Assembly: GCA_035578175.1 (NCBI GenBank)
Contig: JAQMRL010000007.1
Coordinates: 48,990,727-49,054,726, forward strand
Length of the DNA: 64,000 nucleotides
Reading direction: 5' to 3'
From: Catonia carolina
Lineage: Eukaryota; Arthropoda; Insecta; Hemiptera; Achilidae
Shown here: piece after piece, positions 43,261 through 55,639 of the stretch
Numbering within the stretch: the stretch's first letter is position 1
Layout of the letters: every line of letters begins with the position of its first letter
Translations under genes and position numbers: made by a program
The notes under the pieces: model-generated
Told to the model about the DNA's origin: nothing
The model's database searches: none
What the model saw: only the letters and a program-made list of their open reading frames with translations

Positions 43261-45239
43261 TGTCGGATGCTGGCATTAATTCAGGTGTCACATACAAATT
43301 GCTTTCTTTGACGTTCTTAATCTACCCTATTATCTACTACTGGAAATATAATCACTCAATTCACGCACCGCTCTAATCCGAAACAATAACCTTAAATGAA
43401 TCTCCCACAAACATCTCATCCTATTTATAAATCTATATATTGAATCCCTTTTGAAAAATAAGTAATTAGATCGCTATAATTATCTCTGATAATAATAGCA
43501 TATAATAAGTTTAAGAAATATCATTAAAAATAAATTTTTATATGTAAAATAATATTTCAATAAAACATTTTACCGGTCATTTAGTTTTTTAAATTAATAT
43601 TATTACGAAATCTTCAATAATTAATTAATGAAAAAATATTTATATAATAAATTATAATATTTTGGTAAATTACATTTTTTACACTTAAAAAGATGTTTAA
43701 TTTACAGTAAATATAATTAATAATTAATTACTCTTTTATTAAAGGTGACATTTTGCTGACTCGACTATATCGTTGTCAAAAACACATGGATAATTAAATA
43801 CAAACGACATTTCCATCATTAAAGTGTTTTTATAAAAATCGTGAGAACAGTTGTTAAAAAACTTTTTAAATGTTATAAGAAATCGTTCGGGTCAGTGATA
43901 TTTATGTTGAAAAACAGTGATAATTGAAACATATAAGTAAGTATTCTTTGAAATATTTATGTAGTGTTTTCTTCATTCGATGTTTCTTTATTTATGGTGT
44001 GTATTTGTTTTTTATTTCTTTTTGTTGTCTACGTCATATCGATATGTCTTGGGCGGGAAAACTGAAATAGAATTTTATCTTTGTGTAAATTTCAACATTA
44101 AATAATTATTGTACTTCTCGATAGAAACTATGTATTTATTATTTAAATTAAAAACCAAAATCGAAAAATGTGACGCAATAATAAATATTTAAAAAAAATT
44201 TATGAAAAATATTAAACAAACAGTCATTATCAAAGTCATTAATTGTTTTATTACATGAAATATTTGAACATGAAATTGTGTGAATTACTACTATTTGATC
44301 GGCCAACTATTTTTTTATAAGTTCATTTATTGTTTTTGAAAACTCGATTCGCTATTTTTCATTCTGGTGTAACATTCTTATATTTTCTACTAAACTCAAA
44401 GCAAATTTTAACATAATTTGACATGAAAATACTAGAAAGTAAATAATAACCACAGAGAACAAATATTATGTAGGTTTCTAATCTTATTAAGTTAAGTACG
44501 GAAATTAAATTATATTATTTTAATAAGGGATATTTAAATTTGAATGAAAACATTAATTAATCTACTAATATTTTCCATGAGGTGAAATTTAATTAACAAA
44601 CTAAAAAAAATAATATTTTAACTTATATTTCTTATTGTTATTAATTTATCTTAAAATTAAAGAAAAATTACTATGGTTATCTATAATGGTTTTTCTAAAA
44701 AATTTGAAAACGATAAATTTTTAATAAAGTTTAAAACAATTTTTAAAAATAAATTTTGTGATTTCGGCGCTGTCTGAAAATTCAGGTAGTTTCTGAATCA
44801 GTTAATACACAATAGTTATATTTACCCGAACAAACCATTAAGAATTTCAAATTTGACAGTAAAATTGTACATTAATTTTTTAAATCAGTGTTAGCAAAAT
44901 ATACACAGAGAGTTTCATAACTTTGGAACCAATTGCTCAATTCTAATGATTCTTTTTGTGTTATTTATGTTAGTTATGTTAATAACTTAGAGCTGTAATT
45001 GTTTTGTTATTACTTACGTATTGATTATGTTGTATACAGTCTATCTAGCGCTAAACTTAATTGTATAGGCTTTTTATGTTTTCCAAAAATATGGTTTCTT
45101 TAAAACATAAGAAACATCATTTCAAAAACAGCTAGGTTAATTTTCCTGACACGTTTACAAAATTATGAACTCATGTGTTTTATACATGATTCGTTTTTAT
45201 TACGATTAAATCTACTTTTACACGGTCTCATAAATAATT
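43261..45239. other. AT-rich non-coding stretch
   Basis: About 2 kb with no recognised transposon, RNA gene or coding region. Confidence 0.4.
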
Positions 45240-45345
45240 TTAGGTGTAATTTTTGTATCCTATTAGGCATCCTAATTATTTAGGTATTAGGTATATTTAG
45301 GTATATTTAGGTATTTAGGTATTATGTATCCTAATTATACCTTCG
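45240..45345. repeat. Minisatellite of TTAGGTAT-like units
   Basis: Units such as TTTAGGTAT and TAGGTATAT repeat irregularly from about 45281 to 45326, bounded by two copies of TATCCTAATTAT/CATCCTAATTAT. Confidence 0.85.
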
Positions 45346-45648
45346 AATAAAAGCGAAACTATTCTAAGATCCTTCGAAACTTATTGCACCAAAAAAGAAC
45401 TCAGCTTATGGAAAGAATATTTATAAAATTACAGTATGAATTTTTTAAGATATTTGTTTAGCCTAGTTGTTTTTGAGAAAATGTTCCTTACGTTAACTTT
45501 GGTGTAAGTTAGAGATTCCTTGTTATCTTAACGAACGTATAAGTATTTAAAATAATCTTAGGTAATGCTTATTTTGTATTAGCGTAATGACAGGTCTAAT
45601 CCGTCTGTTATATTTGCGTTTGAAATTATAAAATTTCCGAATTTTTGT

Positions 45649-45770
45649 AACACCCTTTGGTGTAGTGGTGAACGAACTGGTTTTTACACCAAGGGTCAAA
45701 TATTTTCTGTATATACATTAGTATTTACATGTAAAAAAGCCAGACGTTAAACAAAATACAAAAAATTAGG
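45649..45770 (+). mobile_element. tRNA-like SINE with S1-like tail end
   Basis: Head TTTGGTGTAGTGGTGAACGA fits an A box (TGGTGTAGTGG). A degraded B box region (AGGGTCAAAT) follows. The end reads AAAGCCAGACGTTAAACAAA, matching the S1 end GTCGGACGTTAAAC. CCTTTGGTGTA pairs with TACACCAAGG 23 bp downstream, a possible hairpin. The GCATTAGCAG block is missing. Confidence 0.6.
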
Positions 45771-47860
45771 TTTTAGATCCTTATAGAATTTACTTAATTC
45801 AGAAATATTCCATTCGTGAATTTTATTCAGTTTTATTACCCGAATTTAAGTTATCTGAACTTAAATATTTTATAAAATGTAATATTACTTTTCAATGGAG
45901 TTCATAAACTTTGAAATCATATTCAAAACCTAATCGTATTTAAAATTATTGCATTATTCTCAATTTTGTAATTGTGTGAAAATTTGTTAATGATTTAATA
46001 AACAAAATGATTTTTTTTTGAATGAAAAATAATTTTAATAAATTTCACGAATTATTTTAATGTAAACTCACTTTAAAATGATATAATTTTGAAAGATTTT
46101 TTTTTATTTAGGTGATAATATACTTCAATTAATTGAAGGGAAATTATTTGAAATATTTTATTTAAAATTTAATAAATGATAACAGAAAATAAATTAAATT
46201 TATTGTGATTATTAATGAATAATTTACAATATCAGTTTGTTTAACTGAAAATTATTTGAGATATATACTGAATCATATAATATATTACTTTACATAATAA
46301 TTAACATTTTTTGTGTTACTTTTGTGTCGAAAATGTAAATAATTAATAATATATAAAGTGTTAAATAAAATTCATTTAATGTATTACAAAGATTGAATTA
46401 TATCAGTAAAGTTTATGTTCAATTTTATTTTAGCAGTTTCCTTTTTGCATTCCGGTCAGTACCATTGGTATTATTTTACTTACGATAAGAAAATAATCAT
46501 ATAACATGTTTAAAATTTAGTGTGACAATAAATATTTATAACACTTTATTAAATTGATTGTAAATATCTTCCTAACGTAATATTCATTCTTCTGATATAA
46601 AGAAAGTCAATTATTCCCAGTCTACATAATCTAGATTTCATTTTTTCACAAGCCATAAATTGATTCTTACTAGTGATGTAGGGAAAGCAAGATAAAAGTT
46701 ATCTAAAATCAATATAATATTTTTGTTCATATTTACTGAGAGTTTTTGTCTTTATTTATATTTTTAACCATTAACTTCTTTTTTTCCACTGTTTACCGCT
46801 TCCTGTTAGTGCGTTGTCTATTTCATTAATAATTAGGAAACTTTATTTAATTACATCTTTGTTAATTAATTGTTAAAACAATTTGTGATTGTGTATTGTT
46901 ATTTAGTGGACTAGACTTAAATAATATTTTTTCATAAAGAAAACAATTTTTTGTCATGGGTAAAGTGCTTTAGTGTATCTTATTACAATTTTTATTTTCT
47001 TTGGTTTTTGTTGATAAAACATCTGAAGTTACAATTTTGAATTAAGTTATATTTTAATTTATTTATTTTTCATATTTTACTTAATATATTTTATATTATT
47101 AATGATTTTTACGCGCAAATATATCTGAGATGATGTGAACATAATTTTCATATTAAAGAAATAATTTTATTTTTTCTATTCTAAATGTTCGTTGATACAG
47201 TAAGTAACATTTTTTCAAAGATTTTATTTTTTTGTTTAGTTCTAAACATAGTATGTCTGATGTTAAGAAAATCAGTTAAAACTTTGCTATTTGAGTATAA
47301 ATTATTAACAGATAACAGTTAACTTTAGTAAAACTAAATAAATTATTTATTTATTTACGTTCGTTGATGTGTAATTAATGAAATAGTTGTCATAGTTATA
47401 CAAACAGATTGCGAGATTAAATTATTTTTAAGGGTTGCATTAAAATCATTTCAATTTTAAACACATTTCTTGTCGATATTCTTAAATAAACAAATTTCCA
47501 CTTCAGTTTTATTACATTTTCTATTTTCAAAATTAAACCTTGTATGTGGTTCATTTGATTTTCTCTAGGTAAAATAAAAATCAATTTTCCCCAGATTTAA
47601 AATCACTCTACACGTGGTGGGTTTTTTGTTTTTAGAATGTAAATAAAATACAGATAAGAGATTGAAACATTATACAGATCTATAAAAGAAAACCAAGATA
47701 GTACAAATTCACAAAGCTGTGAGAAAAGGAAAACACAAATATATTAAAAAAAGTTATGGTAAAATTTTTAAATGTTTCTAGATTCTGATTATGTACGAGA
47801 CAAATATAATAAAATATTTTATTAATAGATTTCTAGTTAAAGTTTTGTTTGCTGTCTGAT
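45771..47860. other. AT-rich non-coding stretch
   Basis: About 2.1 kb without recognised elements or genes. Confidence 0.4.
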
Positions 47861-47864
47861 TTAA

Positions 47865-48598
47865 GGTGAGCCTGTCGATGGTTTTGACTGAAAATTTAGA
47901 TTTCGGTGTTTTATGTGTTTTCAGTACGTCAGGGCTAGATCAGACCTAGAAAGACATTAAATTACGTAAAAAATTATTTTAATGAAAAAATTAAGTATTT
48001 AGCAGGTTTACCGAACAAAATTATCATAATTCCAAGAACGAATATTTTTCGTAAATTTATACTTCTCGTTTTAGTGTAAAGGGAATTTCAGTTTTTTAAA
48101 ATATCTGCATACTGGTTTTAATATTCTCAAAACTGTTGGTTCAGCTTTTTAACCAACTGTTGATGGGAAATTTGCATGTTTGTGTACATTTTATTTTTGA
48201 TTTGTGCCTTTTTGTTTTTTGCCTGTTCCTGGAAATTTAGATTTTTAACATTTAGGTACATTTTTCTCGGAAACCATTAAACCTACCATGTAGAAATTTT
48301 TACCACTTATTCTTCTTGTACATGCACATATACTGGAATTTTTATGGCATCCTCAGATGCTCCTAAAATTAGTTATATGCAAAAACACGTAGAAAGAAAT
48401 TTGTAAAAATTCTGTTATTCATTATTTTATATTTATTTTATGGTTCTACAGATTAAATTGAAAAAATTCCAGTGCTAGAAAAACCCAACATCGATAAGTG
48501 TGTAAAGTTTCATTTTCTTATCTTTCACCAATCCTATGAAAAATGTACACCAAAAATTGCAAATTTAACATTGGCGGGAAACAAAGTACAGTCTTACC
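47865..48598 (+). mobile_element. TTAA-flanked MITE, copy 1
   Basis: TTAA on both sides (47861-47864, 48599-48602). Ends are GGTGAGCCTGTCGATGG on the left and, on the other strand, GGTAAGACTGTACTTTG on the right, sharing GGTRAGMCTGT. The whole 734 bp matches 62123-62848 in reverse orientation (for example GTTGGTTCAGC..TTTAACCAACTGTTG..GGAAATTTGCATG). There is no coding frame. The TTAA target suggests piggyBac-type mobilisation, though the ends begin GG rather than CCC. Confidence 0.85.
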
Positions 48599-48602
48599 TT
48601 AA

Positions 48603-51600
48603 AAAATATTGTAATTAGTCTGAGATTAACGAACAATTTTATTCATTCTTTAACTAACGATAACAAAATTATTTGAAGATGTAACTCTAAAGCTACTCTT
48701 ACTTTTAAAGTCTAGTATTTCCTATTGATATTTGCATTTCTATGTTAAATACACCTAAGGGCAGCTTTATATCTACGCTTACTTATAATATACACATCAC
48801 TCATGATGTAGACAAAATTTATAATCGATTGATAAAATTTATAAGAAATGAACAACAGAAATTTAAAGAACAACAATGCGGGTAGTCTTATTTCCCATGT
48901 AGGTTAGAAATTTATTATTTTCAAACATTACATACTGTTTTTTTTCTAGACTAAACAATTCTTATTTTATTAAATAAAATATTCTTACATTTGAAAACAA
49001 AATATAAGATTTCACAAGATAATGTGATACAGATTTAATACAATTGATAGTTATTACAAATGATTAAAAAATAAACTAATATTAAGCTTTCCTAAATCAA
49101 ACCAAGACAAAGGTTTTTCAATCTTTTCTTAAGTTGTTGATGAGGTGCAGCGCCTCAACATTCACTTTGTCTGATTTGAACACAGCTTTTGTAAATTAAT
49201 AATATCGATGAAAATTTGATAATTGCCAATAAAGAATGAAGTGCACTTTTCTGGTATATTCTTATTTAGATTTTTCAACAAAATAAATCAATAAATAAGT
49301 TTTATTACCATGACAAGTAAAAAAATTTGGAATTGGAAACAGGAAGGTTATACTATGTACAGAACTCAAATAGGAGACTGACCAGGTACACCCTTGTAGT
49401 GGGCAAAGATTTCTGCAAAAAACCTTGACCAGGGCAGCCAAACGTTATAACCAAACTAATTATTTACAAATTATTTGTAATAGTTTTCAGTATTTGTATA
49501 CATAAATTAACTTATTATTTGTTCAACAGTTTGCACTTTCATTAACAAAAAGAAAAAGCAAAAAACATAGAAATAATTACACGACAAATCAATACAAAAG
49601 ATTTAGTTGTAAACAAACCCATTATAACACTTTAAACATAATTTGATACACACTTGTAAACATAGATTAAAAAATTTGTTACCTCAAAATGTTGCAATCG
49701 TAATCTTCCCAAAAATATTGAAGAAATTTAACTTCAAAGAAAATAATACAGTTGCCTACAATTAAACTGCACACGACTTTTGTAAGAAGACCATTTTTGG
49801 AAGAAACATAAACAGGAGAACAATATTGTTTGATAATATTCTTATATCCTTTTAATGATTAATTGAAAAAATTCAATTTAGAAATGTCTATTTGAATTTT
49901 CAGATTTTTGTCTAATTTTGATGTCATAGAATGCTCATCTCTACAGTTTAAAAAATACTAGTAAATAATAAGGTTGCGTACTGCTTAAATTTATGTTATA
50001 CATACAATATATAAAGGTGTTAATTATTATCACATGACACTAGCTTCCACTAGAATCAAAAATATTATCCTGTGATAACAAACTAAAATATTATAATAGA
50101 AGAAATATCTGTGAATTTATTGTACTAGGCCTAGATGTATTGGGGTTTATATTTTGTTCTATTATAACTCAATTATTAAGTTATTATTGTCTATTTAATT
50201 AAGACTCAAAAAATGTTAAATTCAATGATTTTAAAATTTATTGTTTTATTCTTAGTATTCGCAAGTCCCTGTAATGAAGTATTGTGAATAATAGGCCTAC
50301 ATATTGCTAATTATATTTATTGTTTTAATAAATGCTTTGAGATTTTCAGTGTTTCAAAATTTATTTAAAAACTGTTAAATATCGGTCTTATAAAATATAT
50401 TTCTCTTTCAATTAACTAAATTAAATCCTTTGAACTATAATGTTTAAATCTTTTATAGTTAAAAACATTTAAAAATGAAAAAAATTAAAGAATCAACGTG
50501 AAAACTTATATAAACAAAACATAAAAAGCTAATAAAGCCTTAAAACTTTAAAGCATTTGTAAACTATACATAGTATAAAACACATTTAAAAATAACCTTT
50601 AAATAAAAGTAATTAAGTTCACAGAAACCTGTCTATAAAATATGTCTGATGAAAATCGGTTTAGGCTGAAATCATTTGTAATCGAAGTTAGGAATACAAA
50701 AAGTCGTAATCGTCGTTTTTCTCCGATAACTGTTAAGTACATCAAATTTAATTGCGTTTTAGAATTATATGCCTTTAAATTGTATGTCCTTAACAAACGC
50801 ACTGCATATATTTAACACTGTTGAGCAAAACACATTATTTTATAGGTTTTTCTTAAAACACACACGTTTATTAGTTTAGAGATAAAAATGTAACCAATTA
50901 TACTGTTACTAAGCAATGGAAATTTTTTCTACAGATTTTTTCTATTTTATAAAAATTCACATAATATATTAATAATAAACAAGAATGTAAACAAACTTTA
51001 GGCTGAAATGGTAAAATGTCATGAGTATAAATTTGTTTTAAAATTGGTTCGCTACAATCCTTTAACAGTTAATTGTGATATGAACTATTTATCTTATCAT
51101 TGAAAAGTTTTTAGTTTATTTTTTAAATTCTTGATGAAGAGATTTGTCTCATATGATTAAAATACTGTCTATCCATTTTCGAAAGATACTCTGTACGATA
51201 GAGTTTTTTATTGGAGAAACGTAGTATATGCATAAAAAGGTTTTAGAAGAAGTTGAACTAGTACATAAATATCGGAGAGTAAAGTTTGAAGAACCTACAA
51301 TTGCATTTAATAAATTTTCACGTAGCCGCTAAAATAAATGAAGTCAGACAGTTCACGACAAACAGGATCCTTAGAACTTTAACGCATTTTACTGCAAACT
51401 ACATTTTTGTTACATACCTTCATTCACTAAGCTCTACAATTAGTAACTCAAAATGTTCGTATCGCCATAATAATATTCTTAGAACCCGAGCTCTTAGATA
51501 TGCTATTTTGCGCATTTCTTTTGGTGTTTTCATCCAGTAGGAATCTTCATTTCGTTGGTTTTATTTAGGCCTAAGATCCCGCTGTGTAACGTACATAATG

Positions 51601-53009
51601 TAGGCTTATGTCAAATTTTGAAGTATAATATATACATATATTCAAAATTATTTTGTTACTTAGAAAGTTTCAACATTACAACTTCTGTTAAGTGACTATC
51701 GAACTTTAAGCTCTTCAGATAACTTTGAGGTCTTAATACTAAGGGTTTAAGACTAGATAGCAATTTATTTTTATGCTATACCATGTGTAAATTGTCGAAT
51801 TAAATAAATTCTACGTATGTATACACATCTTTCAGTTAGAACATTTGTTAAAAATATATTTTAAATAGGTATTTATTTAGTTTAGATTTTAAAACAATAA
51901 AAATACTGTATCATTGCCCAATTGTTGAACAATACTTACTAAAAAATTGAAAGTTTAAAAATGTGGTATAATTAATTTTAGTTTTTTAAGCAATGTGTTA
52001 ATTTTATTAATACTGTATTAAAGTAACTCGGAATCCCTACATTGTTTCATTTCAACATATAAAATATTTTATCAAAAATATTTTTTTGTTGGTTTTCTTA
52101 CGTGTATGAAGTTATTGTTGGGATGATAAATTTTACAGGACCTTAGAAAATTACTTTTTCATTTAAATGTTTGAGAAAGTAAAAATTTTGCCAGGAATAT
52201 TTTAAAGTTATGTACTTTTCATTATAATAAAAACTCAGTATGTGTATAATATTTTGTTAATTATTCAGATAAATTAATCCCTCGGTTTTTGAGAAACGTT
52301 CCTTAAGTATTCAAAAGAACCATTTTTTTCGGGAAGACAGCAAAGAAACCTACACAAATAAGTGAACACTACACAAACCTTAAACAACACGTGACTAATA
52401 GATAAATTACATTAACTACACACAGAAACATAAAATTTTGGATCTGATAGTCAATGGTTTTGACAAAAATTTATATAATGTATTAAAGGAATCATAAAAT
52501 ATAAATGTATAGGTATGAACAAAATTTTAAGTGCATTTTCAAAACCATATTTCTTTTAAAGGGGCACTATGGCTGCTAGTGTGCATTATCCTTCAGGTTT
52601 CGATCATTTTTGTTCGTACTTTTAAAAGGACAGTAGGTCTCAAGAGGTTATTTTACGGTAGGGTATTAATTTTTTTTTGTGATACTACGTTTTTTGTAAA
52701 TAGGTTATAGTAATATCCTGAAGTTAGAAACTAGAAGTTTTAGTATTAAGTTTACGTATCATATATACGGGAGTCAGCAGGCGTTACGAACTGAACGCAG
52801 TATTGTTGTACGTAAATTGTACAGTCAACAAAAGTACTGATTTTAGTTTAACTCGTTGGTGCACAACATACCTAAATTCTTTAGTTTTTCAACATTGATT
52901 TACAAACACTATTTATCAAAATTATTGAAATGTTTCAGTAAAAGTTGTTACGAACAATTACTAATGCTCCCTGGTACGTCGTTAATATGACAATCAACTT
53001 GGATATTGG
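48603..53009. other. Long AT-rich non-coding stretch
   Basis: 4.4 kb with no recognised transposon, RNA or coding gene. Short frames at 50599-50802 (minus) and 51286-51540 (plus) have no family resemblance. The last part (52560-52650) is slightly less AT-rich without a clear identity. Confidence 0.4.
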
Positions 53010-53120
53010 AATTCCAACGGTTCTGAAAAAAATAAAAAGGTTCAATCATCGAAATCAAGAACGTGTTTTATAGCACTCAAATTACCTAGCTATTTTATTA
53101 CTAAGTCAATAGTAAAGTAG

Positions 53121-53162
<42 letters not shown>

Positions 53163-53500
53163 TTTTATTATATTATATATATTTATATTTATTATATTTA
53201 TATTATTTATATTTATTATATTATGTATATATTTATATCGTCTGAAAAGAAGAAAAACTCTGGGTCTACCTTTTCAAAATTGTTAGTATTGTAGTGTTTT
53301 TATCCAACAGTTTGTTAATTTTTTTACTATTATAATTATTCAATTTTGGTTCTTCAGTTTTTGTTCTCGTATTTTATCACGTTTTTTGTTTTCTTAACTT
53401 TTACTCAGAATTCCCTTGATACTTAGTAAGAAAGACTTTATAGAAAAATATTTAATTCTTGAGGACGTTCAGCGGGTGAAGTATTATAATATTATATTTA
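53010..53500 (-). repeat. Dispersed repeat family X, copy 4 (partial)
   Basis: AATAAAAAGGTTCAATCATC, CAAATTACCTAGCTATTTTA and CGTCTGAAAAGAAGAAAAAC match copy 3 at 38200. It is interrupted by an expanded (ATA)n tract and ends near AGCGGGTGAAGTATTA. Confidence 0.75.
53126..53240. repeat. (ATA)n then TAT/TTATAT microsatellite
   Basis: About 14 ATA units followed by irregular TTTATATTTATTATATT sequence. It lies inside the family X copy. Confidence 0.9.
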
Positions 53501-53798
53501 TTATTTTCTTTTCCTTGAGTTTTTTGTGTAATATAAAATAAATTTCTTGTAAACGTAATTTTATAATTAGTTGCAAATAAATACTTAGCTATTAAAAAAA
53601 TTACATGCATCGAAAAATTTACTTTATTCTAAAGTCTGCTTATATTTATCTTCTCATATCTTAGAATTATTATTAAGTTATATAATATAATCTATCACTT
53701 ACTTTAACCAATTACTAATTGTGTTTTTTAGAGTCTACTCTGAAATCTGTAAAAAGTTTTAAAGTCGTAAAGTTAGGATTGAAACAAAGGTTTCTTAA
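53501..53798. other. AT-rich spacer
   Basis: Nothing recognised. Confidence 0.3.
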
Positions 53799-53925
53799 CC
53801 CTTTGGATGATATGGGCCGATCTGTCGGCTTTGACAATTTTGCTCGAAAACTTCATAGAGCCAAAAAATCTACTGGCTCTGAGAAACGTTTCTAGGTTAT
53901 GCTCCAGCTCTCACATAAGTTGATC
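53799..53925. mobile_element. PiggyBac-like terminal fragment
   Basis: TTAA (53795-53798) then CCCTTTGGATGATATGGG with the near-end stem GCCGATCTGTCGGC. No partner end is seen. It borders family X copy 5. Confidence 0.4.
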
Positions 53926-54070
53926 CTTTGTTGTTTAGATCATAAGCCGAAAGGCTGGTTTGAACCTCTAGAGGCTTTACTAAGTAAGACGAGGAGTGCG
54001 TTGGTTTACCGTTGTCTTCCTCACTGAGTGGAAAAGTATGCTTATCAGCCCTGCCCTCTTGCCCTCTCAA
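53926..54070 (+). repeat. Dispersed repeat family X, copy 5 (partial)
   Basis: GTTGTTTAGATCATAAGCCG, AAAGGCTGGTTTGAACCTCT, AGAGGCTTTACTAAGTAAGA match the opening of family X, ending near CCTCTCAAATGATAG. Confidence 0.8.
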
Positions 54071-54592
54071 ATGATAGCTTGACTTTTTTTCTTTAATCAT
54101 TCATAGGCCTCTAATAAATATCGCTGTCACTGAGCGAGGGGAAGTAAGGCGCCGCAATATTTGTATTGCTATCGCAACGATCGTTCACGGTTTGCTTTCA
54201 GTCTTTGTTGTTCTTCATTCATATGATCTCAGTAATATTTGTTTTGAATTTTGTCTGTAATTTATTTTAGTTTTAATTAGTTTATGTCTTAAGTATTTAA
54301 ACTATTGAACGCTTTTTGTGCGTCTTTGTTTATTTGTTTTAGGAGAAAGCTAAAACGGTTATCATTCCCCAAAACCCTGAGGTTTCTTATATAGGTTCCT
54401 AGCACGGAGTACAAGATATTTTATACATTAAAATAAATTTTGTTTTTAAAATCCTAAATTAACTTAAAAGTATCACAATATAATTAGTACACCTTACACA
54501 GAAATTAGGTAATAAATATCACAGACAAGATAATACTGTATACATGTTAAAAATTAAGAACACAGTTGTGTGGAAAGCACCAGAATTCGGGC
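54071..54592. other. Non-coding stretch
   Basis: No gene or repeat recognised. Confidence 0.3.
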
Positions 54593-54985
54593 TACGAGAG
54601 AACAGCCTCTCCAAGAATTTCAGCAGACATGGCGTCTACCATATTTTGTAGAACATAAGAAATATAGTAAATGAGGCGGATTAAAAAAAATCGCAGCCGT
54701 TTTAGAGAAAATTACAAAAAAGTGAAAAATTACACGAATAAATTATTACTTCCGATTGACCGATTTTGATGAAAATGTTTGTGTCGGGTCCTCAGTAGTA
54801 CCAAACTTAAGATTCAAGTTTTAACTTTGCCCGATGTTCCGTTCTTGAGATGTTCTGTTTACACACAGACCAATCGCTAAAAACATGTTTTTTGGGTTCA
54901 GAGGGTCTGAAAAAGTGAATATCCGGTGAAAAATCGACATGAAATCAATACTTTTCTTTCTATATATTCATATAGCCAAAAAAAT
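54593..54985 (-). repeat. CA-core repeat, copy I (partial, tract contracted)
   Basis: Contains AACAGCCTCTCCAAGAATTT, CAGACATGGCGTCTACCATA, TTGACCGATTTTGATGAAAA and GACCAATCGCTAAAAACATG. The CA tract is only ACACACAGACC. The end is degraded (ATAGCCAAAAAAATTGAAAAT). Confidence 0.85.
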
Positions 54986-55639
54986 TGAAAATATAATTAA
55001 TGTAGATATTATTTTCGTTACAATTTTTTTGCATGGCCATGCTGTTTTAGTTTGTCAATGTCTTTCAAACAGTGAAAATTCTGTGCTTGATTCAATATAG
55101 TTTTAAAATTAATTTTTCAACTACCTATGTTAAATAAATAAATAAAACAAAAATCATGGGAGTATTAGTACTAGTCTATATGATGGGACTCAATAGATTA
55201 AATTTGTTTCATACAATTTATCTTTGTGTATTTGAGCACTGGAAATATTTAATAGCGATCTTTATATAAAAATCTATCTATTTCACATGAATTATATTAA
55301 AACGTTTTTGATAATTTATTCACCTTTTTTGTAATATTATTTTCTTTGATTACATATTAGGCCCTACTTGTTTACTATATTTTTTGTGCATTAATATTTA
55401 AACAATTCATCATGTCAATTCAACAATTTATCAATTTTGAAGATAAGCGTTTTGCAAAAATTAACACTAATGAACTATTGAGCATAATGTTTATTTGCCT
55501 AATATTGAATGGAAACCTCCTTAAATTTTTGCATGTTTCCGTGTTTTATGCTTGCTATCATCTACTCATCGCATTAGTGATTATCCCTATCCCCTTGACC
55601 TTATTAATCGTCTACCCTTTTGAATAATACAATTCAATC
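54986..55639. other. AT-rich non-coding stretch
   Basis: A frame at 55412-55627 has hydrophobic composition but no recognisable domain. Confidence 0.3.
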
